The notes beneath the pieces were generated by a model. That model ran no database searches and was not told where the DNA came from. It saw only the letters and a program-made list of their open reading frames with translations. DNA of 33,063 nucleotides from Planctomycetota bacterium (lineage in GTDB: Bacteria; Planctomycetota; Phycisphaerae; UBA1845; PWPN01): assembly GCA_022711465.1 (NCBI GenBank), contig JAKLEZ010000045.1, positions 1 to 33,063 of the forward strand, given 5' to 3'. Positions 8,301 to 15,783 of the stretch are shown here, piece by piece. The translations under genes and the position numbers were made by a program. The number at the start of each line of letters is the position of its first letter. Positions within the stretch are counted from its first letter, which is position 1.

Positions 8301-9583
8301 GCGACCTCCCCGTGGCCAATAGCGGCTTCGTGGCCATCACGGCGGGCGGGGGGCACAGCCTGGGCTTGAAGGCCGACGGCTCGGTCGTGGCGTGGGGAAG
8401 CAATCTCGACTTTTTGGGGAATCACGTGGGCCAATGCGACATCCCTGCGCCCAACAGCGGCTTCGTGGCCATCGCGGCTGGCTACTATCACAGCTTGGGC
8501 CTGAAGGCTGACGGCTCGATCGTGGCGTGGGGAGACAACCGAGCGAGTCAATGCAATGTCCCTGCACTCAATAGCGGCTTCGTGGCCGTCGCGGCGGGCG
8601 GGAGCCACAGCCTAGGCCTGAAGGCTGACGGCTCGATCGTGGCGTGGGGAGGCAACTGGGAGGGCCAATCCAACGTCCCTGCACCCAACAGCGGCTTCGT
8701 GGCCGTCGCGGCGGGCTTGCATCACAGCCTGGGCCTGAAGGCCGACGGATTCATTGTGGCGTGGGGAAACAACGAGAGGGGTCAATGCGACGTCCCCGCG
8801 CCCAACAGAGGCTTTGTGGCTGTCGCAGCGGGCGAGTGGCACAGCCTGGGCCTGAAGGCCGATGGCTCGGTCACGGCGTGGGGACGGAACGAGTGGGGCG
8901 AATGCAGTGTGCCTGTGCCCAATAGCGGCTTCGTGGCCGTCGCGGGCGGCGGGTACAACAGCCTGGGCCTGAAGGCGGACGGCTCGATCGTGGCGTGGGG
9001 AGCCAACTGGACCGGCCAAAACGACGTGCCTGCGCCCAACAGAGGCTTTGTGGCTGTCGCAGCGGGCGCGTGGCACAGCCTGGGCCTGAAGGGTGACGGC
9101 TCAATCGTGGCTTGGGGAAGAGACTGGCCCTGGGCACCGCCTGTGCCCAACAGCGGCTTCGTGGCTGTCGCGGCGAGCTATGTTCACAGCTTGGGCCTGA
9201 AGGCCGACGGTTCGATTGTGGCCTGGGGACAGAACTACGAGGGCCAACTCGACGTCCCTGCACCCAACAGCGGATTCGTGGCCGTCGCCGCTGGCACAGC
9301 TCACAGCCTGGCCCTGAAGGGTCGGCCGACCGCAGGCGATTTGGACGGCGACGGCGATGTGGATCTGGACGATTTCGGCCGCTTCCAAGCCTGCATCACC
9401 GGCCCGGCGATTGCCTATACCCCGGCCTCGCTGCTGCTCGGCTGCACGCTCTATCGTGACGCCACCGGCCGTATCCCCGCCGATTTCGACCGCGACCGCG
9501 ACGTGGACCAGGATGACTTCGGCATCTTCCAGCGCTGCTACAGCGGGCCGGGCAAGCGCTCAGATCCGCAGTGCGCGAATTGA
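5363..9583 (+). CDS. Giant secreted RCC1-repeat protein with TSP3 linker and dockerin-like tag
   Basis: The 1406-residue product starts with a signal peptide (hydrophobic core VGLSIGAAFLLEMPIAAAQ, likely cut after AAA or AQ). Two RCC1-type propeller arrays follow. Each is built of about 14 units with the pattern GSIVAWG, variable loop, QCNVPAPN, GFVAVAAGG, HSLGLKAD. Between them (7150-7665) lies a cysteine/aspartate-rich thrombospondin type 3 region of DNCP and DADGDGxGDAC units that should bind calcium. The C-terminus is a dockerin-like pair, GDGDVDLDDF and DRDVDQDDF, with four conserved cysteines. The start at 5363 has AGAGGA seven bases upstream and gives a proper signal peptide; an ATG at 5312 does not. 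RCC1-like propellers usually act in protein binding, so an adhesive or scaffold surface protein is likely. No enzyme motif is seen. Confidence 0.9.
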   Translation: MSKTVRWMAVGLSIGAAFLLEMPIAAAQDVYGSVVWWGAGYSGERIAPPTGGGFVAIDGGGSHTLALKADGSIVAWGDNAHGRCEVPEPNTNFVAISAYFCTSLGLKADGSIVAWGLNGWDNCDVPEPNTGFVALAASDYHSLGLKDDGSIVAWGANWGGQCDVPEPNSEFVAVAAGNYHSLGLKADGSIVAWGDNGSGRCNVPAPNREFVAIAGGDAHSLGLKADGSIVAWGDSTDPYGNYTGQCDIPLPNTGFVAISAEARHNLALRSDGSIVAWGWNPQGECNVPTPNRDFVAIATGHYHSLGLKADGSITAWGSDLDGYGTPGSGQSKVPGAVTGFTQLAQGGGHVLGLKPDKTVVAWGNNGDGQCNIPARNAHFETVAAGEAHSLGLKADGSIRAWGRNDHGQCNVPWPNQDFVAIAAGGNHSLGLKSYGTVVVWGNNEYDQCSVPWPNADFVAVAGGRWHSLGLKANGSIVAWGYNQNGQCDVPLPNVEFVAVAAGGDDHGGHSLGLKADGSIVAWGSNTYGQCSLPLPNRDFAAVAAGLGHSMGLKTDGSIVIWGRNDRGQRDVPAPNAGFMAIAAGGQHSIGLRAAPVPGDFDNDDVLDSRDNCWTVANPGQEDSDADSHGDACDNCPNTANLDQCDADEDGEGDACDPCPADDPNDVDRDGVCGDVDNCPNVPNPDQEDSDTDAYGDACDNCPAAANADQADADGDRMGDVCDKCPADFFNDIDADGVCDNVDNCLLVANPEQADADGDGLGDACESSTDAAQDRGAIVGWGSQVIGGDLSGRFVAVAAVGGHSLGLKADGSIVAWGSNWAGQCNVPAPNSGFVAVAAGGGDCEEGFWGHSLGLKADGSIVAWGGGPGAPPAPNTGFVAVAAGGSHSLGLKADGFITAWGGNYAGQCNVPAPNSGFVAVAAGESHSLGLKADGSIVAWGMTGDVPAPNSGFVAIAAGVGHSLGLKEDGSIVAWGNNYYGQCDLPVANSGFVAITAGGGHSLGLKADGSVVAWGSNLDFLGNHVGQCDIPAPNSGFVAIAAGYYHSLGLKADGSIVAWGDNRASQCNVPALNSGFVAVAAGGSHSLGLKADGSIVAWGGNWEGQSNVPAPNSGFVAVAAGLHHSLGLKADGFIVAWGNNERGQCDVPAPNRGFVAVAAGEWHSLGLKADGSVTAWGRNEWGECSVPVPNSGFVAVAGGGYNSLGLKADGSIVAWGANWTGQNDVPAPNRGFVAVAAGAWHSLGLKGDGSIVAWGRDWPWAPPVPNSGFVAVAASYVHSLGLKADGSIVAWGQNYEGQLDVPAPNSGFVAVAAGTAHSLALKGRPTAGDLDGDGDVDLDDFGRFQACITGPAIAYTPASLLLGCTLYRDATGRIPADFDRDRDVDQDDFGIFQRCYSGPGKRSDPQCAN
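5457..7143 (+). repeat. RCC1 repeat array 1 (about 14 units)
   Basis: Tandem coding repeats, mostly 110-150 bases, inside the large RCC1 gene. I count one starting unit (GSVVWWG) plus thirteen further units, the last ending HSIGLRA. Units here are more diverged from one another than in array 2, with variants such as KTVVAWG and GTVVVWG. Fourteen units would suit two seven-bladed propellers. Confidence 0.75.
7684..9327 (+). repeat. RCC1 repeat array 2 (about 14 units)
   Basis: The second tandem array in the same gene, again one starting unit (GAIVGWG) plus thirteen. The units are very alike at DNA level: about 59 bases beginning at 7984 recur without change at 8575. This points to recent unit duplication or gene conversion and makes the region prone to assembly collapse. 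Confidence 0.75.
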
Positions 9584-9964
9584 CATAATGCACCTTCCGT
9601 CCAGGCTCCGTCATGAGGACGCAGAGGGGGCCATCGGGCATCGCAAAGGAGTTGATCCTGTCCAGGTTCTCAAAAAACAGTCGTTGCGGCGGCCACCGTG
9701 GGCCGAGGTTCAGCATCGCCTGCGTCGATCCGCCTGTGGACGAGGTTACCCGAGCCGGCCGCGGACCCCCGGGGCTTCCAGATCCCGGATTCGGCTGTCC
9801 TGATTGGTGCGGTGCCCCGTTAGATTGTCCTTGACTGAGGAGGTGAGATTGTGGGGTTTCCCAGGGCTCGCGCCCTGGGCCACGGACCGACGCCCCCGCG
9901 GGGGATCGCGTGAATGCCGCCCCGTTCAACGGGGCGATGTACCGAAACACGAGGAGAACTGGTC
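9584..9964. other. Intergenic, palindrome-rich near its end
   Basis: These 381 bases lie between the RCC1 gene and the esterase gene. The first 260 or so bases show no gene I can support. The last 100 hold the palindrome cluster described separately and the esterase ribosome site GAGGAG at 9951-9956. Confidence 0.5.
9860..9935 (+). repeat. Cluster of three palindromes upstream of the esterase
   Basis: CCCAGGGC (9860-9867) pairs with GCCCTGGG (9872-9879) across a four-base loop. CCCCCGCGGGGG (9893-9904) is a perfect palindrome. GCCCCG pairs with CGGGGC around 9919-9935. Similar palindromic strings are, from memory, dispersed in planctomycete genomes, so this may be a copy of a small repeat family. 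It sits about 15 bases before the Shine-Dalgarno of the esterase and could form strong RNA structure in its leader. Confidence 0.45.
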
Positions 9965-12442
9965 ATGTTCAAGAAACGATCTGTGTGGAACGTCGGAGCG
10001 GCTGATGTTCGAGTATGGGGCTTGGCTTTGGGGATGCTGGCGCTGGCGGTCGCAGGCGCCCAGGCCGACACGATCGACCTGGGCCGTGGGCCAGTCCAGG
10101 TGGTCGTGCCGTCGGGGTACGACCCGGCCGGTCCCCCGATCCCACTGATCGTGACGCTTCACGGGCTCGGCAGCAGTGGAGCCGGGGGCGAGAGTGCACA
10201 CCAGTTCACGCCGCACGCGCACGCATATGGCTTCCTGTACGCGTATCCGGACGGAACGAGGCAGCTGGGGACAAGCTCTTTGTTCTGGAACTCCAGGCAT
10301 GCCTGCTACCTCTATCGCTATTATGATTATGGCGGCGTGGACGACTCGGGCTATCTCCGCCGGCTGATCGACGCCCTCAAGGCACGATACAACGTCGACC
10401 CGAGGCGCGTCCTCGTCTTCGGCTATTCCAACGGGGGCTTCATGGCCTATCGCCTGGCCTACGAGCACGCCGATGCGATCGCCGCGATCGCGAGTTTCGG
10501 GTCGGGGATGTGCATCAGTCTGGCGGGCTGCTCCCCCGCCGCGCCGCTGCATGTGTTGGAGATCCACGGGACATCCGATGCTACGGTGAGCTACTACGGT
10601 ACGTGCTGTAATTCGGGCTGCCGACCCGGCGCCGTGGAAACCGTCGAGATGTGGGCGACCTACAACGGATGCGCGCTCCAGCCCGACACCTCGGCCCCGC
10701 CGTTGGACCTCTACCCGGACCTGGCCGGGAATGAGACTTCCATCTCCCGCTACACCGCGGGATGCGAGCCGGGCGGGTCCGCCGAACTTTGGACCGTCCT
10801 CAACGGCTATCACGTTCCGCCGTTTCCAGTGGATCGTTGGCACCTTGTCGTGGAGTGGCTGTTGGCCCATTCCAAGCCCGACGACTGCAACGGTAACAGC
10901 ATTCCGGACGCACAGGACATCGCCAACGGCACGAGCCGCGACTGCAACGGGAACCTCTTTCCGGATGAGTGCGAGCCGGACTGCAACGGGAACGGAGTCG
11001 TGGATAGTTGCGACATCCGCGCGGGCACAGCTCAGGACTGCAACGGAGATCTCATCCCGGACGAGTGCGAGCGCATTCTGTTCGTCGATGCGAATGCACA
11101 CGGATGCCGCAGCGGCCTGAGCTGGGCCAACGCGTTCATCAACCTCCAGGATGCCCTGACCCTGGCGGCGCGTAGTCGGTGCGTGGTCCAGGAGATCTGG
11201 GTGGCGGCGGGAACGTACCGGCCGCTGATCCAGTCGACGGCGACGGTCATGCGCACGGAGACGTTCCAGCTCGTCAGCGGCGTGGCTATCTACGGCGGCT
11301 TCGCCGGCAGCGAGACCGACCGCGCGCAGCGCGACCCGACCGCGAACCCCACCGTCCTCACCGGCGAGTTCTACTACGGCGGCACACGCTACAATACGTA
11401 TCAGGTGGTTACAACCAGCGGTGTGGATGCGACCGCCGTCCTCGACGGCTTCGTCATCACGGCGGGCAACGCGAATGGCTCGTCGGGCGTCTATGGCACC
11501 GGCGGCGGCGTGTACAACGCCGACGGCAGCCCGACGATCGTCAATTGCGTATTCCGGGGCAACGGCGCTCGTACCGGCGCGGGACTCTACAGCGGCGCGG
11601 GCACCCCCACACTGATCAACTGCACATTCAGCGGCAACGCGGCGACGACGTCCGGCGGGGCGCTGTACCACGCCAGCGGCAACCTGACCCTGGTTAACTG
11701 CACGCTCGCCGGCAACGCGGCGACCACGTCCGGCGGCGGGGTCTACACCACCGGCAGCGGCCTGACGCTGGCCAACGGCATCCTGTGGGGCAACACCGGA
11801 GGCGGCGCCACGGTCGAATCGAAGCAGATCATCGGCGGCACGCCGGCGGTCCGCTTCTCGTGTATTCAAGGGCTGGGTGCGCTGGCCGGCAACGGCAACA
11901 TCGGCGACGATCCGCTCTTCGTCCGCAACCCCAGCGACGGCGGCGACGGCTGGGGTGACAACCCTGCGACGCCCGCGGTGAACGAGGGCGCCAACGACGA
12001 CTACGGCGACCTGCCCCTGCGCGTGGGCTCACCCTGCATCGATGGGGGCAACAATGCGGCCCTGCCCAGTGGTACTCTTACCGACCCGGATAGTCATCTG
12101 CGTTTCTTCGATGATCCGGCGACTTCTGATTGCCGGTGGGTCCCCGGCACCTGCGGCGCGCCCCCGATCGTGGACATGGGGGCTTATGAGTTCATCCCTG
12201 TGATTCCCGGCGACTTCGACCGCGATGGCGACGTGGATAGAGACGACTTCATAACCTTCGAGACCTGTGCCGGCGGGCCGGCCCTCCCATACGCACCCGG
12301 CTGCGCGCTCATGCTTGACACCCAGGGCTTCATCCTCGCAGACTCTGATCGCGACGCCGACGTGGACCAGGACGACTTCGGTGTGTTCCAGCGCTGCTAC
12401 AGCGGCACAGGCAAGCCCGCAGACCCGACTTGCATCGAGTAA
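9965..12442 (+). CDS. Secreted PHB-depolymerase-like esterase fused to beta-helix and dockerin-like domains
   Basis: The 825-residue protein has a signal peptide (about 1-34, ending AGAQA). An alpha/beta hydrolase of the polyhydroxybutyrate depolymerase/feruloyl esterase type follows, about 40-300. It has LHGLG (oxyanion region, 65-69), nucleophile elbow GYSNG with Ser155, probable Asp205 in HGTSD and His283 in NGYH. Residues about 307-370 are DCNGN...PDECE repeats, perhaps calcium-binding. Residues about 372-740 begin FVDANAHG and run into GGGVYN...NCTFSGNAA repeats of a right-handed beta-helix. The end is the two-part dockerin-like tag seen in three other proteins here. The start at 9965 has GAGGAG upstream; the ATG at 9914 is poorer. 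The substrate is probably an ester-bearing polymer, but whether polyester, feruloyl or acetyl cannot be told from sequence. Confidence 0.85.
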   Translation: MFKKRSVWNVGAADVRVWGLALGMLALAVAGAQADTIDLGRGPVQVVVPSGYDPAGPPIPLIVTLHGLGSSGAGGESAHQFTPHAHAYGFLYAYPDGTRQLGTSSLFWNSRHACYLYRYYDYGGVDDSGYLRRLIDALKARYNVDPRRVLVFGYSNGGFMAYRLAYEHADAIAAIASFGSGMCISLAGCSPAAPLHVLEIHGTSDATVSYYGTCCNSGCRPGAVETVEMWATYNGCALQPDTSAPPLDLYPDLAGNETSISRYTAGCEPGGSAELWTVLNGYHVPPFPVDRWHLVVEWLLAHSKPDDCNGNSIPDAQDIANGTSRDCNGNLFPDECEPDCNGNGVVDSCDIRAGTAQDCNGDLIPDECERILFVDANAHGCRSGLSWANAFINLQDALTLAARSRCVVQEIWVAAGTYRPLIQSTATVMRTETFQLVSGVAIYGGFAGSETDRAQRDPTANPTVLTGEFYYGGTRYNTYQVVTTSGVDATAVLDGFVITAGNANGSSGVYGTGGGVYNADGSPTIVNCVFRGNGARTGAGLYSGAGTPTLINCTFSGNAATTSGGALYHASGNLTLVNCTLAGNAATTSGGGVYTTGSGLTLANGILWGNTGGGATVESKQIIGGTPAVRFSCIQGLGALAGNGNIGDDPLFVRNPSDGGDGWGDNPATPAVNEGANDDYGDLPLRVGSPCIDGGNNAALPSGTLTDPDSHLRFFDDPATSDCRWVPGTCGAPPIVDMGAYEFIPVIPGDFDRDGDVDRDDFITFETCAGGPALPYAPGCALMLDTQGFILADSDRDADVDQDDFGVFQRCYSGTGKPADPTCIE

Positions 12443-12568
12443 TTCGGAGTACGGGGCACGGCTATTGGCGGGTTGCGAACGCCAGGGCCGCGCCGTAGGC
12501 TGAAACTCAAGGTCTTGTATGATGCGGCGGGTAGTCCCGAGGAGTCGGCTGCGCGGTTGAGCTGGACC

Positions 12569-13657
12569 ATGAAACATCTGCTGCTTGCGATTGCTTCACT
12601 CGCCTGCTGCGGAGCCACTCAACCGGCGGATTCGCAGCCGGCTCCCGCCACTGAGCTTCGGCTGCGGTTTGTCGACGGCGGACGCCGACCGGTGCAGGTA
12701 TCCAGGGCTGAGCTGCTCCTGGTGGCCTGGCGCGACGCCGATCGGCTGCCGCTGCCCGTGCAGGGCGACCGCGTGCATCTCAACCTCAGCCCGTCCTGGC
12801 TGCGCTCGCGCTGGCCAATGCGCTTCCCGGACCTCATCAGGGCATACCTCTACGTCCAGGCCGAGGGCTATGCACCCGTCCGATCGGAGCCGTTCCTCTG
12901 GCTCGGTTCGCGTGCCGCGACCAGGGGACGCGACCCGGACGCGGTGACCATCGACTTCCGGCAGGGGCGGCCGGCCGTGCTCCGCGAAGGGGAGCATACG
13001 GAGCGGACCATCATGCTGCGACGGCCCCGGCCCCGGGGGGTGACCCTCGTGGGCGACGACGGTCGGCCGGTAGGCGGCGTCCGGGTGTCGGCCTACATGT
13101 TCTGGTCGGCGTCCAACCATTGCGGCGTGCTCAACGGGGCAGATTCGCTCGGCGAGTATGTCAGCGATGATGCGGGCCAACTCATGCTGCCCGACGGTGA
13201 TTTCGAGTACGCGCTCGTGCTCGAGGAGAACAGGAGTACCTTTCAGCTACCCCCGGGCCCGGGCGTGACCGCCGTCATCCAGCATCTGGGTTCTCCGGCG
13301 AGCGGGGATTACAGGTCCACGCTCATCAGTGTTCTCCAACCCCCCAACACTACTTTCCACGTCCATCGTTTCGCCCACCGTCCGCTCCACGCTCGCATCC
13401 TGCGCGGCGGCAGGTCGGTTGCGCAGGTGACGCTCATGTGCTGGCTGGCCAATTGCGGCTGCGGGGCCTGCTCGGGTCCGCTGGCCACATCCGACGCGGA
13501 TGGCCGGATCACTGTGGAGGATTTCTACCCTGAGGAGATCGAGGGGCTTTTCATTTGCGGCCCGGACGGCAAACGCATCTGGCAGATGCCGTGCAGGAGC
13601 TTGGCCGGCGGGACGGTCGATATTGATCTGAGCCCCGATCATGTTACCGACCGATAG
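12569..13657 (+). CDS. Exported protein of unknown function, Ig-like/carboxypeptidase-regulatory-like
   Basis: I do not recognise a family for this 362-residue product. It begins with a short signal peptide (LLLAIASLACCGA); the cysteine context does not give a clean lipobox. Two stretches, at about residues 145-165 (VTLVGDDGRPVGGVRV) and 265-305, have the small beta-rich look of carboxypeptidase-regulatory or transthyretin-like domains, where glycine/proline turns precede GVRVSAY. A CGCGAC cluster lies near residue 295. The ATG at 12569 was chosen over a TTG at 12473 because it starts the signal peptide directly, although its ribosome site is weak. It lies 126 bases after the esterase and may be cotranscribed with it. 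A host-surface or periplasmic binding role is only a guess. Confidence 0.7.
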   Translation: MKHLLLAIASLACCGATQPADSQPAPATELRLRFVDGGRRPVQVSRAELLLVAWRDADRLPLPVQGDRVHLNLSPSWLRSRWPMRFPDLIRAYLYVQAEGYAPVRSEPFLWLGSRAATRGRDPDAVTIDFRQGRPAVLREGEHTERTIMLRRPRPRGVTLVGDDGRPVGGVRVSAYMFWSASNHCGVLNGADSLGEYVSDDAGQLMLPDGDFEYALVLEENRSTFQLPPGPGVTAVIQHLGSPASGDYRSTLISVLQPPNTTFHVHRFAHRPLHARILRGGRSVAQVTLMCWLANCGCGACSGPLATSDADGRITVEDFYPEEIEGLFICGPDGKRIWQMPCRSLAGGTVDIDLSPDHVTDR

Positions 13658-13791
13658 TATTGAATCGGCCGGCGCGGCAAGCTCCCCGGGCGGAGTCCTA
13701 CACACCAGTCAACGGCGGAGGTCGTTCGAGGCTGCGGACAAGGGACTTGCGCCGAACGCCGAAAGTCGAGGCCCCCATCAGGGGAACGCTC

Positions 13792-14559
13792 ATGAGCGAA
13801 GGAACAGCCCGCACGCGATTGCTCGTCGTATCGAGAATCTCAGTCGTTGTAGCAGCGGCCCTTGGACTCACCCTCAGACGTGTATCACTCCTCGCCATCA
13901 CGGTTGTGGTTGTCGGTTGTCGCACAGAACGGCCGACCACAGGTCCACCGAAACCCGCAAGCGCCCCCGAGGCGTCCGAGTTGGCTGACCGCCACGAGAG
14001 TTCACCTCAACCCGCAACAGCCCCCTACGCATCCGAGTTGGAGGTCCTCGTCTCCTTCCTGACACAGCACCGCGATCTCAGGCGCGGCCATCCTCTGGTA
14101 ATCCGGGACACTGTTTCCGTCCCTGGCATGAACGGGCTCGAATTGAACGACGACGACAGATACCTGCAGAGCCTTCTGTCAGACGCTTCCGAACAAGTTC
14201 CTGCCGAGCTCATTCGTGACTTCTGCGCCAAGAATGACAAGTCGGAGCCCGTCTGGCCGGAGTTGCCGAAACACCTGCGCGTCGTCTTGCTCAAGCAAGA
14301 AGAACTGAAGGCGATCTTCTCGGATAGACCTGGGGAAAAGCAAGACGGTTGGCAGAGGTTTTACGCCAAGTATCCGGGGTCTGCCGGCATCATCACTATC
14401 TCTCGCGTTGGATGGAATCGCCGCGGTGATAGGGCGATGGTTTACTTCTCATTAGGCCAGCATTATCAGGCGGCTTATGGGCGGATTCATGTCCTCCGCA
14501 AGCAAGACGGCAAGTGGGTGGAAGTGCCAGCTTACGTCGGGGGATTCTGGCAGTCTTGA
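13792..14559 (+). CDS. Putative lipoprotein of unknown function
   Basis: This product is 255 residues. The first 43 hold two hydrophobic stretches and end in VVVVGC, an acceptable lipobox, so the mature protein would be lipid-anchored at Cys43. A proline/serine/alanine-rich linker with a near-duplicated APxASEL motif (about 50-75) follows. The C-terminal domain (about 75-255) mixes helices with a final beta-rich part (RAMVYFSLGQHYQAAYGRIHV and then a KWVEVP strand), which resembles the end of NTF2-like or secreted alpha+beta folds; that likeness is weak. The ATG at 13792 has AGGGGA upstream and is better than the one at 13660. It is the last plus-strand gene before the convergent kinase B fragment. 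Confidence 0.7.
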   Translation: MSEGTARTRLLVVSRISVVVAAALGLTLRRVSLLAITVVVVGCRTERPTTGPPKPASAPEASELADRHESSPQPATAPYASELEVLVSFLTQHRDLRRGHPLVIRDTVSVPGMNGLELNDDDRYLQSLLSDASEQVPAELIRDFCAKNDKSEPVWPELPKHLRVVLLKQEELKAIFSDRPGEKQDGWQRFYAKYPGSAGIITISRVGWNRRGDRAMVYFSLGQHYQAAYGRIHVLRKQDGKWVEVPAYVGGFWQS

Positions 14560-14793
14560 ATTCACAGAGCACGAGCTACCACGAGCCCTTGCCCGGCACC
14601 GGGAAAGGAATCCGTCGGGGGAGATTCCGCCGGTTTACTGCGGCTTGGCTTGGCCCGCGGCGTCCCCAGGCGGAGAGGCTGTTCCGCCTCGGCTGTAGCC
14701 CTCCCAGGGTTCGGGGCGGGCCCGGCGTGCCGGGGTTTTCGTCCGCTCCATACACCTGCACTTCGCCTGGCCCCACCCGCGTGCTCCGGGCGC
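14560..14793. other. Convergent intergenic region with hairpins
   Basis: The region lies between the ends of the plus-strand lipoprotein gene and the minus-strand kinase B remnant. AGGCGGA (14668-14674) and TCCGCCT (14683-14689) form a perfect seven-base stem, and GC-rich inverted repeats follow near 14710-14735. They could serve as a bidirectional transcription end or belong to a dispersed palindromic repeat. No T-run supports a classical terminator. Confidence 0.4.
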
Positions 14794-15783
14794 TTACTCC
14801 TTTGCCCGCTCCCGTTCCGGCGCTTCGACCGCTTTGATCTTGTCCCAGGAGGGGGCACGCCAGATGTAGAGGTCGCGCTCAACCGATTGGACGAGGATGG
14901 TGCTGTCGTCGGGAGAGAACGTCACGCCTCGGAAGGTCGTGCCCTCCGCGCGAAGCGTAGCGATCTGGCGGCGTGTGGCCACGTCCCACAGCAGGACTGC
15001 TTCTTCACGGCTGCCACCACTGGTGGCCAGGCGGGTGCCGTCATGAGAGAAGGCAATGCAGTAAATGGCCAGCCGGTGGCCGGGGAGGGGAGGCGTGAGC
15101 GCCTGCCAGTCCTGAGTGTCCCACAGCACCACTGTTCCGTAGTTGCTCCCCGTGGCCAGCAGTCGGCCATCCGGCGAGAACGCCAAGGCGCAAACCTCAC
15201 CTTGATGGACCATCTCGGCGCGAGACCGGCCGTTCTCGATGTCCCAGATGATCACCTTGCCGTCATAGCGGCCGCAGGCGAACAGCTTGCCGTCGGGCGA
15301 AAGTGCTCCACCCCCGGCCAGTTCGATGCCCCAGCGAGCCAGCGGCTTCCAGGCGGGCACTTCCCACTCAACGATCAGCCGCACAGGAAAGGTCATGTTC
15401 CCCGTGAGTAGTCTGGACCCGTCACGAGAGAAGTTGCTGAGCCATACCCAATCCGCACTATGGTCGACCTGATCGGGTTCGGGCCAAGCGGGCTGAGAGG
15501 TTACCACGCGCCGCTCGGTAAAGTCCCACACTCTGAGATAGCCGTCCAAGCCTCCCACGGCCAGGAAACGCCCGTCTGGAGAGACCTCCGGCCACAGATT
15601 TCTCATGCCCATCGCCGTGAGGTTTTCCTTCGGCATCATGGTCTGGGCATCCCACAGGCTGACCGAGTTGGTCAGCGTCACTACGCCCACGGACTTGCCA
15701 TCAGGCAGGTACGGCAAAAGGTATCGAATCCCGGCCGAGCGCAGGACCGTAACACCCTGCCGGGGAGCCTTCGACGCGGTGTC
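14794..15783 (-). pseudogene. WD40 C-terminal part of kinase B, separated by an in-frame TAG
   Basis: This stretch continues the kinase B reading frame without any shift after the TAG at 15784-15786. It encodes about 329 residues of WD40 repeats aligned end to end with kinase A. For example, SNFSRDGSRLLTGN matches SDFSRDGTRLLTTT, and both end in APSWDxI then an acidic/basic tail. An ATG at 15717 could start a 307-residue product, but it has no clear ribosome site and would give an isolated half propeller. It is therefore best read as the cut-off end of the kinase gene, or as the distal part of a readthrough product. Confidence 0.75.

Noticed and set aside
6530..9388. Many long minus-strand frames across the RCC1 gene
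   Set aside because: They are mirror images of the repeat units; their repetitive composition follows the plus-strand repeats.
14668..14689. Hairpin as an intrinsic terminator
   Set aside because: The stem is followed by no T-run on either strand; it was kept only as a possible end signal.
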